64,000 nt of DNA, taken from positions 1,116,001 through 1,180,000 of the forward strand of contig JARGSG010000004.1 of assembly GCA_030374805.1 (NCBI GenBank), written 5' to 3'. The stretch comes from Gracilaria gracilis (taxonomy: Eukaryota; Rhodophyta; Florideophyceae; Gracilariales; Gracilariaceae). Each line of letters starts with the position of its first letter. Position 1 is the first letter of the stretch. The notes beneath the pieces were generated by a model, which searched no databases, had not been told where the DNA came from, and saw only the letters and a program-made list of their open reading frames with translations. The position numbers and the translations under genes are program-made. This document shows, one piece after another, positions 10,950 to 23,849 of this stretch.

Positions 10950-13015
10950 GCAGCGAGAAAGAGAGACAGGGTATTGTGGTGGTTAGTGCGTGCGGTGGCG
11001 AGGGCTTATGGTGGTTTTGCTGCGCTCTGAGTTGAAGTTGCGCAACAACTGACGGTGATATGGGTTGGCCATGGCGGTGCTTGGACGACTGGGTCGTTTG
11101 TGTGAGGTCAAGATATTTCGTTCCTGTTTTGGCACGAAAGAAGACAACCCCTTGGTCAAGTTTTTGCGTGTGTTTGCCTCACATGATTTCTCGATTGTTT
11201 GAAGTGGGATGTGCGGACAGCTGCTGTGCTTCACGCACTTGAATATTAGAGGACTGGAGTCAATAGTTTTAGTCGGAGAGCATGTATGGTTTTGGTCTTA
11301 CGATGGACGAAGAAGCCTATGTCGCAGAAATGCCCTTCAACGCTTCTCCTATGACGCGAGGAATTAAAATTTTCGCGAGGGGTTTGATGGTGTTCTGTTA
11401 CTTCTGTACGTATGATAATACAACAGGGATGCATCGATCATTCGCCTTGATCAGTTATACTTGGACCAGAGTTTCTTCTATACTGCTTACAGCAATGGAG
11501 GGGTGTATGGGATTCAGAAAGGTAAGCAATTTCAGCATTGAAGTCTGAAAGCAATTGGTTTCCACAAAAGTTCATGTCGTGGACAGATGACAAATTGCTT
11601 TTCAGGTGAGCACGATCCAGCACGTGATGTAGTGGCAGACGGCGATAAGAGTAAGGACCGAATCAAAACCGTTGAGATGGATAGAACCGGAGCCACAAGA
11701 TTGCACACTAATTGTCCTGAATCACAAAACAAGAAAATTTTTCTTTTTCATACTTCTTTAGAGATATTGTATTACTTGTTATGGCAAAGTTTTTGTTTTC
11801 TGTTTTCCAAGAAGTTATTATTTATTTTTCTTTTAAGAACGGTTTACTGCATCTCTCTGTGCTTTGATTCAAATCATGAGATGTGCCTTTGATCAATGAA
11901 AGTACAGATAAGATAAATTGCATCCCCCAAATAAGCCATTTTTCTCGCCTCTCAATTTTTCTCTCAACTTGGAAGGCCTTTATTCCCTTTGTTTCTGTCA
12001 GAATATTTGGTGATAGACCATCGAGCATTCAATTCAAAACAGTTGATCGAACCAATATTCAATATAATTTTACCGCAAATTATTTTCGTAGTTGTTAGAG
12101 ATCGAACTATTATGCGAACTTTAGCTCTTCTCGAACTCTATTCGTTTCTATTTCTCAACCAAGGCTTCTTAGTTTCCATGGTTCTCTGTCGATCTCCCAA
12201 TTTTTGTAGATCAGAAACATTCTGCCACACATTTTGGAACGTTTTGGCATATAAAAAGATAACTAGTAGGGCCTTCAGTGAAGAGCAAAAGACAGTTTTA
12301 TACAGATTATAATCAGCACTTTAGCCATAACCGTTCGTTAATGAAGAACTGTTGCGAAGAACAATTTTTAGATGCATCACAATCGAACGCATAACTCAAA
12401 ACTTCGTTTCTTCAAATTTTCTTCACATAGAAAGGTCGGAAATTTTTACTCTAATAATTTTAAACACATTTCGCTGTCTCCGAATTACATGATGCTGTTA
12501 ATTCTATGTTTTCCTACCGAACATTGTTTAATACAATTCTCGATATCTTTGTTTTCGCAATGAAACATAACTAATCCTATAGAAATGTAATTCTAAAATG
12601 TTGCTCCCTCTTTGGAAACTCCAGAACAAAAAAATTCCAGACGTCTTTCATTCCTGTAATGCATTTCTTTAGATACAAAAGAACATTTCATTCGATTACT
12701 ATTTTAACGATGATGATTTCTAATCCAAATTAGTCTAGAGTTTTTTAACACATAAAGCTCGTTTTTCTTCCAAACCGAAAGAGTTTTAGAAAACTGATTC
12801 CACCCATTTGGAATAATCAAAGCGTTTGTATTGAACAATCTTTTATCCTGAACATGCAGTTAATAAAATTAGTTCTAAATTTAGAGTCCAATATGTAGCT
12901 TCCACTACACCCAGTTACTGCATTGACTGTGTGTGATTGAATGGAGTTGTGACAAAATTGATGTTGGCTGACGTCACCTACTCTATTTGAGATACCATTG
13001 AACCAACTGGATTGT
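10950..13015. other. AT-rich stretch, nothing assignable
   Basis: Moderate to high AT content, especially 11700-12900, with short frames only. No protein motif, tRNA or repeat was recognised. Confidence 0.5.
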
Positions 13016-13017
13016 TT

Positions 13018-14987
13018 AATCTAGTGTGGATCCCAAGAACTATTTTGAGCGAGGAACATGCTCATAACGTTTCTCGAAGAAGAATACTCTCCCGCCAGCC
13101 AACAAAATAAATAAACGCCTTGTCGCCGTTGTGGTTCAGATCTTGTGGCTTCAAGCAGCAGAGGGTCCAGTTAACAATGACTGTGTCAACGTTGGGATCT
13201 CCGGTGGTTGTTTCCTTCCAACGATTCCATCGCACGCCAAGCCTCACACCCACAGAAACAATGACCACCCTCAACAGCTCTGACGCAACTCACTCCACCT
13301 AGAATGAAAGCAAGCAGACCAAAACTACTTCAAAAAACGTACGGTGCGTTTTAAGAATCGCTGACCGCACCAAAATAGTATCATGGATGGTGGGTCAAGC
13401 GAAACAACACGAACAGCGCCACATTTTGTCAAAGTCTGTAGCACAGTTCCCACTATGATCCGAGTCAGTTCCAAAGCAAACCTGCAGAAAGTCAGCCAAA
13501 TATGGCGCACAATAGGCGGCTATGTCGATGACGAGGGTACGTCCCAGACTAGGAGCTCATGCACAGCAATAAGAAAGAGTACCGATGCCAGTTATAAACG
13601 GGTTGATATCAAGGTAAGGGAAGGAAGAGGACGGAAAAAAAAGGTGGGTAAGTGAGTTACATCTAGAAATGCTCAGTGAATTCGATCGATTGAGAGCAGT
13701 AGGAGTGAAATTGAACTATAAAACAATTCATGAAATGGCATTCCATTTGATAAAAATTCCGAGAAATATTCGTACCATAAGATCTCGATCGACTCAAGCA
13801 CAGGCAAAGCACCGAAAGATTTCATAACGAGTGGTTGGGTTCCAAAATTTGCAGAGCGATACCGCTTCGTGAGCAGAGCGCAACTCGGAAGTACCTGCTC
13901 TCCCCCTCCATACTGGATAGAGTGCACAAAGTTGTGGTATACGATCTGGGCATACTCGCGAAAGCATTCTGGGGCGGTCATTGGAATGAAGGTCATTTTG
14001 AAAATGCGAAACAAAACGCATTTTATTATTAATATGGATAATGTAAAAACCCTTGGATTTGGTGGCGAACTAGAAGTCAAGTACGCCGATGTCATGTCAG
14101 GTGGAGAGAAGATTACCATGTTTGTGAGGTTAAAAGGAGTGCATTCCGCTAAAATAAAGCAGTGTTCATGGTGTTCACGAATAAGATTCGATCTTATCTC
14201 ATTCGCAGAGTTTCAGATGATATACCAGGTATTTCATACAAAACTGAGCCAAAATTCTGGATGGATACAAAAGAATGGAAGGATACAACAGTGATGTCAC
14301 AATAGTTAACATAAAAGAGGTTATCATAGCTCTTCCAAACGGCCACAAGTGGATCTTGTTCGATAACTGCAGTAGACGTAATGAGACCCCATGATTGACA
14401 GCTGCCGCCATGACGATTAATAAAAAGATTCGTTACTTTCTGGCCCATGCTACAGACCTAGTACAGCCTGCGGACTCGTTCATTATTCATAAGATAAAGC
14501 GTGTTTGGAACTCGGCTTGGGTGCGGTACAAAATGAAGATGATTCAGAAGCGTGCATGGTCAAAATCTGGAAAGCTCATAAACCCCGAAAAAGATTACTC
14601 TCTTCTCTCGGCGACGTTAGCAGATCGTAATGTGAACAGGCAGAGAGAGTGTAATAGGCTGAGTTATGCGCGGAAGGACATGATAGAAACGGGTTTTGCT
14701 ATGAAAGTAAATGGGCTTCGGAAGGAAACCCAGCGGTTCTCGAAGTTGCAAGAAGTTATCAAGACATATAGGAACCCTTTTGATGGGGAATCTATTGAAG
14801 CTTGACGAGATTTCCTTCCAGCTACCCCACACTAATTTGAGCCATACAAATAAGTGTGGGCCACGTTAATTACGTTTATACCTATATTAATATGACTTCT
14901 TAAATAGTGTGAGCCACATTATTTTATGTTCCAAGTACTCATAAACTGTTACCTGAAATAGTTTAATCCACACTAGATGCAGTCACT
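13018..14987 (+). mobile_element. Pogo-B copy 1: second pogo-like family
   Basis: The left end carries CTAGTGTGGAT near 13020. The right end carries its exact inverse ATCCACACTAG near 14970-14982, and the similarity extends weakly inward (AACTATTT on both sides). Between them lies a degenerate DDE transposase. The right terminal region matches the left terminal region of copy 2 at 21903-22030. Confidence 0.65.
13383..14805 (+). pseudogene. Pogo-B copy 1 transposase (degenerate)
   Basis: Near 13480-13650 there is a helix-turn-helix-like segment (VSQIWRTIGG), then a basic GRGRKKK hook near 13625. The catalytic core follows in several frames: HFIINMDN near 14025 with the first catalytic Asp, TLGFGGELEVKYADV, a FDNCS block near 14355 with the second Asp, then VQPADSFIIHKIKRVW near 14460, which corresponds to the H-x-L-Q-P-L-D segment of pogo transposases with the third Asp. 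The last 137 codons (14395-14805) are open. Frameshifts near 14130-14300 and several stops inactivate it. The end (KLQEVIKTYRNPF) aligns with the end of copy 2. Confidence 0.75.
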
Positions 14988-14990
14988 GGA
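14826..14990. repeat. Pogo-B right terminal region with subterminal repeats
   Basis: Variants of CACACTA(A/T)TT recur here (near 14828, in inverse form AAGTGTGGGCCAC near 14851, AATAGTGTGAGCCAC near 14904, and TTAATCCACACTAG at the end). The reverse complement resembles 21903-22030. Repeats of this kind inside transposon ends usually bind the transposase. Confidence 0.55.
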
Positions 14991-15353
14991 TGTAGAGAAT
15001 CTACGGTTTACTAACCTTTTTGTGACACATACAACTTTTATGATCGAGACGACTGCTACCCTTCACAATATTTCGCTTCCACGAACAATCTCAGATCAAT
15101 ATCCGTTCAGAAAGCTGCTGGAAGTAGTTTGAGAAAGTTGGAGTTGAGTATGAACAGAAATGTCCAATTTGTCTCTTTATAAAAGTGGCTTTCACTGCGG
15201 ATAATGTTCGACAAATCCCTCCTTCATCAGGAAGCCCAAAATTTTCTACATCACCCACTGTGACGGAAGAAAATAAAGTTCTGGTGCTAGGCATTTAAGT
15301 TTATTGCTCTCAGAGTTCTGACTACCGCTTTCAAAGCAGGTCCACAGAAACGA

Positions 15354-15794
15354 TTGCCATACCAGATTTCATTGGAATCAAATCAAGATCAGATACACAG
15401 CAGAGTTGAAATGGCTGATTTGAATCGTATTTTGCAGGAAATTGCGTCAATGATCGCAACCAGCTTGTTCAACTTTGACGGCAGTGAATTTTCAAACGGC
15501 CGTTTGAATGCATTCTCAAGAAGACCATCTGCTTCCATACAGCTCAGCAGAAGGCAGATTCAAAGGAAGATTGAACAATGTGGCGAACAAATACGGCTAT
15601 GGTCACAGTTTCAACGTAACCCACCTCCATCGGCTCCATCGTCTGTTGCAAGAAAGCATAAGAGAAAGGCCCAACTACAGATCAGTCTCTGGAAGCTCTT
15701 CAAAAATTTGTACAGAATTCAGTACGACATTGTAACTTCACAGTCTTCTTCTTCATCTGCTCGTCGTCTTACAAATACACGGAGAAAAAGATAG
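15354..15794 (+). CDS. Hypothetical basic protein (146 codons)
   Basis: An uninterrupted frame with a Ser/Arg-rich, basic C-terminus. An internal Met at about 15411 (MADLNRILQEIASMIATSLF) would be an alternative start and begins an amphipathic helix. No family is recognised. It lies 370 bp beyond the right end of Pogo-B copy 1, outside that element. Arg/Gln/Ser content and length are compatible with a real small gene or a fragment of one, but no splice sites or neighbours support it. Confidence 0.25.
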   Translation: MPYQISLESNQDQIHSRVEMADLNRILQEIASMIATSLFNFDGSEFSNGRLNAFSRRPSASIQLSRRQIQRKIEQCGEQIRLWSQFQRNPPPSAPSSVARKHKRKAQLQISLWKLFKNLYRIQYDIVTSQSSSSSARRLTNTRRKR

Positions 15795-18700
15795 GAAAAG
15801 ATTACACAAATCCAGTTTACAAAGGTAATCTAGAAAGTACAAGCTGTGCTTTCAAAGTATTGTGATGGTTTGTGACGCAACATATTGAATATCGTACTTC
15901 CAATGTTGAATTTAGCTCATGCAGAGAGATAGATAATACCAACCAATAATTGCCGAGGATTAAATTGTGATTTTCTATTCCGTGGATACTGATACTTAGT
16001 TGATTTAAACGAAATCATTTTTGTGTCACAAGGTATTTCTTGATCTACGAAGTAAAGAGTAATTTCGGGCATTGAAAATCTCTGGAAATATTGAGGGACA
16101 TCTTCAAACTCTCAAACATTCCTTGATAATGTCATCCTTTTTTGCTCAAACTGGCATTAGAAGAAATGAATGCCTATTTTGTTACTGATATGATTCGCGA
16201 GAGAGATCGCTTGAAAAGGGGTCTTTCCATAAAAATGCTTGCAGAAAATGATTTTTTAGGATGTAGAGATGAACCAGATTGATTACAATTGTCTGTGTCG
16301 CGTTCTACATCAAGGTCAGCATTGAACGCGAAAAATTAATATTGTTTATGTTTACGTAAGCCAAAGAATTATCAAGCCACTGCTGGGAAAGAATAGTATA
16401 CTCTTTAGGTTATCAATGATGACGAAGAGCACTTTCACTGATGTAACGTTTGAAAATAATAGTAAATCTATACATCTTTGCGAATTATTCGGAAATTTTC
16501 TCGTTCAGCCAATTTCCAAGAAATGGTGTGAAATATAGTTCGTGCTTTACGTTTTTTACAAATGGAAAACTTTTCGCGAATACTATGAGTACTAAGTATT
16601 TTCTGCGTTTCAACGGAAGTGATATTCTGGCTCAGAAGAATAATATGATAGCAGGGATGTAATGTTGTTTTAAAAAATGCACTGAAATTTCTGCTGAGAC
16701 GTTTTCTGCCAACGTAAGATTTGCGTCGTTCCAACCCAGAACCCATGCGTACAAGCGATCTGGGGAATATGGGTCTATAACAAGTTGTACACACTGAAAA
16801 CATTTTAGGATCAAGTTCTTGGATCTATCTGTAGTTAGCTTTCTATTCTCCTTAAAATGTCTTACATTCATGGTACGTACTCACTATCCGACGTAGAATG
16901 GTAAGTATTCTTCAAACTTTTGCACCATTTTCGCGGCTTGGTGGGGTGGAAAGGGATATATTTGTGCTCAAGTTGTTATTCTTTCACAACATGTTTCATG
17001 CAGGCAAACGTTCATTTCTAGGTAAAGCGCCACTATTATCGTGATAAAGAAATATAAGATTTACAGCTTTGGAGCCAGAGAACACGTTCAGACTCTTTCT
17101 ACGCACGCAGAATCCGTTAAACAAGAACTAATGTAGATTTAAAGTGAATCCCATACAGGGGCACTGAAACATTAACTGGAGGATGAAAAACCTCATGGAA
17201 TCGTCATCAAAGCATGAATTTACTGAATATTCCATGAATGGGATTTTTTAAGAAAATTAACCTCCATGGAAGTGCCTTGACATTTATATGACAAGCATCA
17301 TTTTCATTTACCGAGTAATGATTCTTCAATGACAATGAGTTTTGCTAGGGTTATCCACAGTCACATCTCTAAAATATATCACCTTCTGGTTTGTTTCTAA
17401 CTCTAAAATCGGCCCCTCAAACCTTAAATCATTCTACTGAATATGCTCATTAACAGCCTGCGAAAAGACTTGATGCGATTAGGCTTTTCCGTGGGTTTTA
17501 AAGATTATCTACTTAAAATTTCAAATATCTCAATGATTTAATATGCACTTCATATATGTATTGCATATCCTTCTATCCCGAAAGATTTTGTTCCAATGTT
17601 TTGTACTTCTTATATCTCTGCAAATCTTGACGTTGGTATTCACTCTTTTAGGCCCTTATTGTCTGGCATATTCAGGGATGGAGATTTAATCCACCACTGC
17701 TGGAACGCGCATAACGTTTCCCATAAACATTTTGTGCCGTACGGGATGGCTCCAGTAAAACTTCCAAAGCACTTGTTTTTGAGCTAAGGACAACGACGTC
17801 ATAAGAAAGGATTTGGGAAACAAGACGTCTGTGATCTCTGCACATATCTTGGGTGTTCAGCAGCTAAGATATTGTCCCCACAGGATTTTACATCGTGAAC
17901 TTACCTGAAATATCCAATATCCCGTGAAGGCGTTACGGCGTACTTTCAGAAGCTGTGAGCCCCCTTTTTCTTTGAAGGGCTTTGATAAGATAGCACACAG
18001 TCACAAAAGAAATTAGTACATTCGGGATTGTTTATAACTCAATTTCTTTCAGGAAAAAAATTTCAAAATTTTCATTGCGTTGTAAAAATTTGATTGGATG
18101 GCAGGTAGGAAAACGTTGCAATCAATACCTGCTGAAGAAATTTTCTTCAAAGCATATATTCATTCCAAATTCTTAGAGCATTCAGGGAAAGGGATCTGAG
18201 ATAAGTAATAGTTAATTGTAATACACATAGAGAAGTTCTGCGTGGGTATTAACACTTTCGAACGCGATGAAACCTAGAATATGAAGATCATGAAAATATT
18301 GTTATCCGTCATGTTTTCAAGGAATCCCCAAGTGTGCATATTCTCGTGAATATTACCAAAACATGGCCGAAATATCTGCACCTGTGTGAACCTAATTTAC
18401 ACTTATTCAATAGCTTCAGTTCATCTCAAAAGGTACGACTTCTTTCATTATAATTTGCCCGCTGTATATCGTCCGCAAAAGATACATTTTTTCTTTTCAT
18501 TGGGATGGTTCTTGACAAAACGCCTGATTCATTGTCGGAAAATCCGCACTACAATTGAAGCCTTACCTTGCATATAAAAATAGTTTCAAATACTCTGCTT
18601 GAGACGTTGTCAAGACTTTTTCGTCCATCCCAAGTCTAGCCAGGCTGTACTAAAACCCATATTTTTTCTTCAATTGAAGGCCCCATATGATCCCTGTAAG

Positions 18701-20310
18701 CTACTTAGAAGAATGAAAATATCCGAATAACGCTGAAATTCTATCCAAAATATGTTATTACGTGATCCCTAGAGTTATTCATATGTGGCCAAAAGGTGGG
18801 CTGAAAAAGACCTCCAAAAGTACCAAAAGAATTGGGTAATTGAACATGTCCAAATTTGTTAAAAGAACGAAAGTATCCCAGCCACGTTTTGGACAGGTTC
18901 TTGGCAATTTTGAAGAAGCCAATATTATAGATCACAAGTTTCAAAAATAGTCCAAACCCGACCGTGATGTCTTCAAATACTTATCAAATTATTTCCTTAC
19001 AGATTACAAGAGCAAGAACACGACCAGTCTGAAAACGGTATCGGACAAGGAAGGAAGCGAACCATACAGTAGGTGACGGATTTATTGTTATTCGTTTTAA
19101 TTCTTGCTCATCTTGATATAGAAATTGTCTTTTCTCTCTTCCAAGTCGTCTCCCCTGCTACATTTGTGGGATCAAAATCTGTTTGCAAATGTTGTTTGCA
19201 GTGTTATAAATACTGGCAAAAAGGCACCGGATAAGAGTCTTGGAAACGCAAGAACCCCGCCAATGGCCTGCGTCTTACGTTCACAAAGCATACGCCTTCT
19301 TTTGTTAGTGAATCATTTGTTCTTCACCATGTGGGCGTGACATGTGGCGCAGCCTAATTCTTTGACATCTAAGTTGCATCGGGAGACTAGATAGTACTGT
19401 CATGAGAAAAATGAAGTGAAACATATGAGTAGAAAAGGAACCCTCCCAACACTGCAGAAACAACGCAGCTCGTACTCGCCTAAAACTTAAACTTGTCCGA
19501 ACGATTTGGAGATCGAAAACCGCTGTCCACGTTCTTTGGTACCGGGGTCCCCGACTTTCTTGCTTTCCTGGAGTAGGAAACTGCGGGAAAGAACAAATTA
19601 ATCTTTTAAATATTAAAGACTAAACAAATACTGCAAACATAACTATACATTGAGTTTCAGAAAAAAGACCAATAATTCATTGCTCACACTATCACAAAGA
19701 CGTTATAAACCATAATCTAATTTTTATAGTTACAAAGATAGCCATATCCATTCCAATTTAGTTCCTCTTTTGAGAAGGTTCTTACTCAGGAACTTCAAAA
19801 AGGGGCTCTCTAGGTTGGATGCAAATATGACCAAAAAACAAATGGAATGGCGACTCAATGTAGGTCTGGAGCGGTTATCTTACACTGAAAATTATTTTGA
19901 GTACCTGTGTTAACGTTTCGTGCCTCGCACGAACTAGTTTGTGAATTTGGTTGTCATCCATCTGGATTTTGTGAGTACAAACACATCAACTCTGCTGATA
20001 CTCATTATCAAATACAACCTGTTCGTTGTAAAGAAGTGCGGTCACCATTTCCGTTTTGAATATTCGTAAATCTGGATAGAGACCGCACAGAAACCCTCCA
20101 TGTACGGAAAAAACCCACCTGCGTGTATCAAAACTCCCACTTCGTACCATAGACTAGGATTCTCAAATTTGTAAGAAAACGAAACAGATGAGATAAGGGA
20201 TGGTTCCGCAATTCTGGACTACATTCTATCAATAGAAAGGTAGCATCCAAAATACGAACGTTGACCAATCGGCCTCTCCATTCCCTCTAGTTCTTTCTCT
20301 TAGAGGTCCA
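15795..20310. other. Long AT-rich stretch without recognisable genes
   Basis: About 4.5 kb of AT-rich sequence with only short random frames. I found no conserved motif, tRNA, LTR or inverted repeat that I could support. Confidence 0.5.
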
Positions 20311-20311
20311 A

Positions 20312-20632
20312 TCATTTAGTGAGGAATTCGTAACGTACCACAGCCACAAACAAAGTTAACAGCCCCACCAAGACCACAAAATTATCGTACATCGCGTGAT
20401 ATATTGATACAATAAAAAAAGAAATTGCAATAAAACCGCGAAGCTTTATAAAGACCTTCACATTGTTTAAACCATGAAAATTAAAAGAAACCGCCCCAAA
20501 ATTCAAAGGTAGTATATACAAAAACACCAATTCTCCTCGTGCATTGCGTTCAATTTCTTCTTCCCAATGTTGCTTAACGTTTTTTGAGAATCCAAACTCA
20601 TCGATGCGGAAAAAACCGGGATTCTGGCTCAT
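20312..20632 (-). CDS. Hypothetical small membrane protein (106 codons)
   Basis: ATG at 20632 opens a clean frame. Residues ~1-35 are polar and acidic. Two hydrophobic segments lie at ~68-82 (FIAISFFIVSIYHAM) and ~84-98 (FVVLVGLLTLFVAVV), and the end is basic. It reads like a two-helix membrane protein, but I recognise no family. It could be a terminal exon or a remnant in an otherwise AT-rich region. Confidence 0.3.
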   Translation of the reverse strand: MSQNPGFFRIDEFGFSKNVKQHWEEEIERNARGELVFLYILPLNFGAVSFNFHGLNNVKVFIKLRGFIAISFFIVSIYHAMYDNFVVLVGLLTLFVAVVRYEFLTK

Positions 20633-21020
20633 TATTCACATGGCAAGTCAAAAAGAGACATCGTAGAAGAGGTCACCCGCAGCTGATCAGCTGCGTCTAG
20701 AAGTTTCTAAGCCACCTGCATCCGTCGCATCAGCCTCAATTCAGGCCTCGGAAGCAGGATCTGACCGAAAAAGCCACAAGGCTTATAGTCCAACTGGCTG
20801 CCAGGAAGCGATGCAGCTCTTCTGATCTACAACGACCGTACAATTTACCCTTCTCCGTTTGCTTCATACAACAGGTATGAAGCGGTGCGCAGTACCTGAA
20901 GTATCAGAAGATGCCAAAGGGATAATATCTTAACAAATTCACAATATATTTTGTCTTCAATGGGACAAACCAAAACTTGACTTTTGGGCTCTTAAATGGA
21001 AAACAGTTGTATATTCGGAC

Positions 21021-21281
21021 GTGAAGAAATTCATCCTTGATAAAACAGACGGTATGATCCCGTTACTGGCAGGAGCTCCATACGAAACCAGAGATATTTT
21101 CGAAGAGGTAGCGGGAGGCCATCTCGTTGATGATTTGGGGAGCTATTTACTATCACGGACTGTGGGACTTGGATCGAATTCATGTAATGCCGAACTACGC
21201 GAAGTAATGCGAGACTTTAGAGCGTTATTTGCTACCATTTGCCGCAAACACTTTAAGGGAACGTTGGACCCTACAGCGTGA
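21021..21281 (+). CDS. Hypothetical ORF (86 codons)
   Basis: An open frame starting MKKFILDKTDGMIP, with a mixed polar composition and an amphipathic middle. It lies just upstream of a Tc1/mariner scrap but shows no transposase motif itself. No family is recognised, and it may be chance. Confidence 0.15.
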   Translation: MKKFILDKTDGMIPLLAGAPYETRDIFEEVAGGHLVDDLGSYLLSRTVGLGSNSCNAELREVMRDFRALFATICRKHFKGTLDPTA

Positions 21282-21309
21282 CGTTGCTTTGGTTCACGGC
21301 TGAAACAAG

Positions 21310-21573
21310 ACAAAAGGTTGGTTAGAAGAGAAGGATGTGAATGAATTGGACTGAGTTGCAAAGCTATCAGACCTCAATATCATTCAAAATGTCCGGGGGA
21401 ACATGGCGAGAAAGGTGTATAGCTAATAGAAGCACTACCGCTCTCTGGACGCTTTGGTGGAAGCTGTGGTAGATTCGTGTTCAGATATAGACTTGAACTA
21501 CAAACGAAAGCTCTACCAATCGATAAAGCATTGCCTAGTTGCCACTATAGAGTCCAAGGGTTCCTCAACTGCT
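21310..21573 (+). pseudogene. Tc1/mariner transposase C-terminal fragment
   Basis: One frame with a TGA near 21347 and tandem stops near 21422 carries LSDLNIIQNVRGNMARKVY. This is the S-P-D-L-N-P-I-E-N-x-W block that holds the last catalytic residue in Tc1/mariner transposases. It is followed by a YRSLDALVEAVVDS helix and an LYQSIKHCLVA block, as in the family's C-terminus. No upstream D motifs or inverted repeats were found, so this is a truncated relic. Confidence 0.65.
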
Positions 21574-21902
21574 TAATAAGCTATTAAAGGATAAAGCTTT
21601 TCTTGTCTTTATAATATTTCGCGGTTCTATCAGACTTTCGTGTTATCTCTGTAGGACTAAAAAGTTATTCTGTGCGCTATATTGTGGTTTTGTACAATTT
21701 ATGGGAGTACTCGTGTGCAACCTGTACCTCATGCGATTGTTTGGGCTTACATCTAGCCCAATACCCTGCAATCTATGTTAGAAAATGTGTGGTTCTTTTT
21801 CATGTTCGCAGACTGTAACGCTACCTGTCCACAAGTTGAGGGACACCAGCAGTATAGAAATGTCGACCACTGTGCATGCCTTCCAAATTGAAGGCAAAAC
21901 GC

Positions 21903-23800
21903 TACACCTAGTGAGCACAATTAAAGTGGGTGTCTTAATAGTGTGGTAGCAAATTTAATGTGGTATAAAATAACCCATACTATTTATGGTATACCCATCA
22001 TTGAGTGGGGCCTAAATTAGTGTAGGCAATATTCACTTTCTTTCGCAAAATGGCGGGCTCGTAGAGATTTAAAGTCGCCAAACGTCTTGTTCTTTTCTCA
22101 GCTTCACATATCATATCGCAAAATGCCCGTTACAACCTCTGGATCGCCAACAATTGCAGCCTTCCAACGAGCAGCCAGCAGACAAACCACAATTCTACAA
22201 GACAACAGCAATCCACCCCACTCCTCCAACGTCTCGAAACGCGTCTCGCTATAGAGATCTCTGTAGCTGAGCTTCCGATCACTCAACCACCAGCTCTCAC
22301 GTAGAAAAAGGAACGCAGCGGGACAAATATTCTCTCCAATTCCGAACGGACCAAGGTAGTTTTTTTGGATGTGAAACCCTGCCCACCAATTGCCAGCGTT
22401 CATTCATGTGAAATAGAGTGCAATAATTCCCTGCTTCCTTTCGCAGTACCCCCAAAACGGAGTTTACAGAAGGAAAGTAGGCTCTGGCGCATAAGACAAC
22501 GGTATGCAGTATGTGGATTCAGATGGCAACCCAAGCAGTTGCGGTTCATGCAAATATATCGAAAAAGGAACCAACTTTGACCTAAAGCGCATTAACTTAA
22601 AAAAGCCCGCAGTGGTACGGGGAGAAAGATTCGGACCTGGGTTACTGCTCTCCATCTTGGTATGCTTCGGGAATTCGACAGACTTCATAAACTGGGCGTA
22701 AAATATATCTTGAAAACTTTACAAGTCAAGGCTAAAATTATGAGATATCAATCAGTCAAAGAAGAATATGACAAATTCGGGATGGACAGTGGAACTAGAA
22801 AGCTAGTGACAAGCTGTATCACATGAAGATGAATTCAGCCCTTTGCAACCCGGTACCAAGTTGTAAGCCGCGCACACACGGGAAAGCACTTGCACTCCCC
22901 ACAGAAGACAACTTTCATACAGAAAAAGATAGCCTACCATTTGGGGCGTGCCGGGCGCATGTTCAGACGGGTATATGGAAAGAGAAAGGCGTTGAAAACG
23001 CAGACGAAACGCACTTCATGATCAACATGGATAATTTCCGCACGCTTGGTTTCTGTGGAGATAAAGAAGTTAAATATTCTGATGTCGTTTCCGGCGAGAA
23101 CCATCATTGTTTGTATTCGTGGCGGTCTTTTGGCGAAGACTGAGCCAGTGTTCATGGTGTCTAAGAATCCGAAGAGATCTTACCCAATAAGAGAAGTGGT
23201 AGATGGTGTTCAGGGTGTTACATATCGTAGTGGTCCAAATGGCTGGATGAATACTGATGTTATGTGGTAATGGCTACTAGAGGAAAAGGTTATCAAACGC
23301 TTTGCCACACGGACGGAAAGTATTTCTGTTTCTCGACAACTGTATTTGACACAATCAAATCGCGAAGCTGGTACCCTTGGCCAACGATTTCAACACTCAG
23401 ATGCAGTACTTCCCACCGAAGGCTACGCAGCTGGCCGAGCCTGCCGATCCTTTAATTATCGAGAAGATTGAAAGCCCTTGACACGCAAGCTGGGAGAACT
23501 ACAAGATGGAGACGATGAAGAAGAAGTCTCAGTCAACATCGGGGAACCTTATGAATCCAGGAAAGGCGTTTTTTCTGCGCTTAGTGAGATTTGCGGTGAT
23601 GGATTTTCATCGTCAGAGAGATTTCGACGCTCTGACGTAGGCCCTCAAAGCAATGATACGGACTGGGCTTTCTTTGAATGATACTGAGCTGTGGGAGGGG
23701 AAACAGTTATTTCCCAACTTGCAGGATATCATTGCCAAGCACAGAAACCATTTCAATTGTGAGGGAGGGAAGATTGACTCTGATTCAGTCATTTGACACT
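21903..23800 (+). mobile_element. Pogo-B copy 2
   Basis: The left end (21903-22030) has the CTAGTGAG start and internal motifs (TTAATAGTGTGG, CCATACTATTTATGG, CTAAATTAGTGTAGGC) that match the reverse complement of the right end of copy 1 at 14826-14990. The transposase remnant lies at 22740-23795. I could not place the right end. Confidence 0.55.
22740..23795 (+). pseudogene. Pogo-B copy 2 transposase (degenerate)
   Basis: HFMINMDNFRTLGF near 23015 carries the first catalytic Asp and matches copy 1 closely. After a frame change comes FMVSKNPKRSYPIREVVDG (near 23153) and then GPNGWMN. A further frame change leads to a FLDNC-like block near 23330 and to TQLAEPADPLIIEKIE near 23425 (third Asp region). 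The end, LQDIIAKHRNHF near 23721, matches copy 1. Several frameshifts and stops make it non-functional. Confidence 0.7.
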
Positions 23801-23849
23801 GGAAATAGAGAGAAATACAGGTAATAGTAAATATTGCACACATGTTCTA

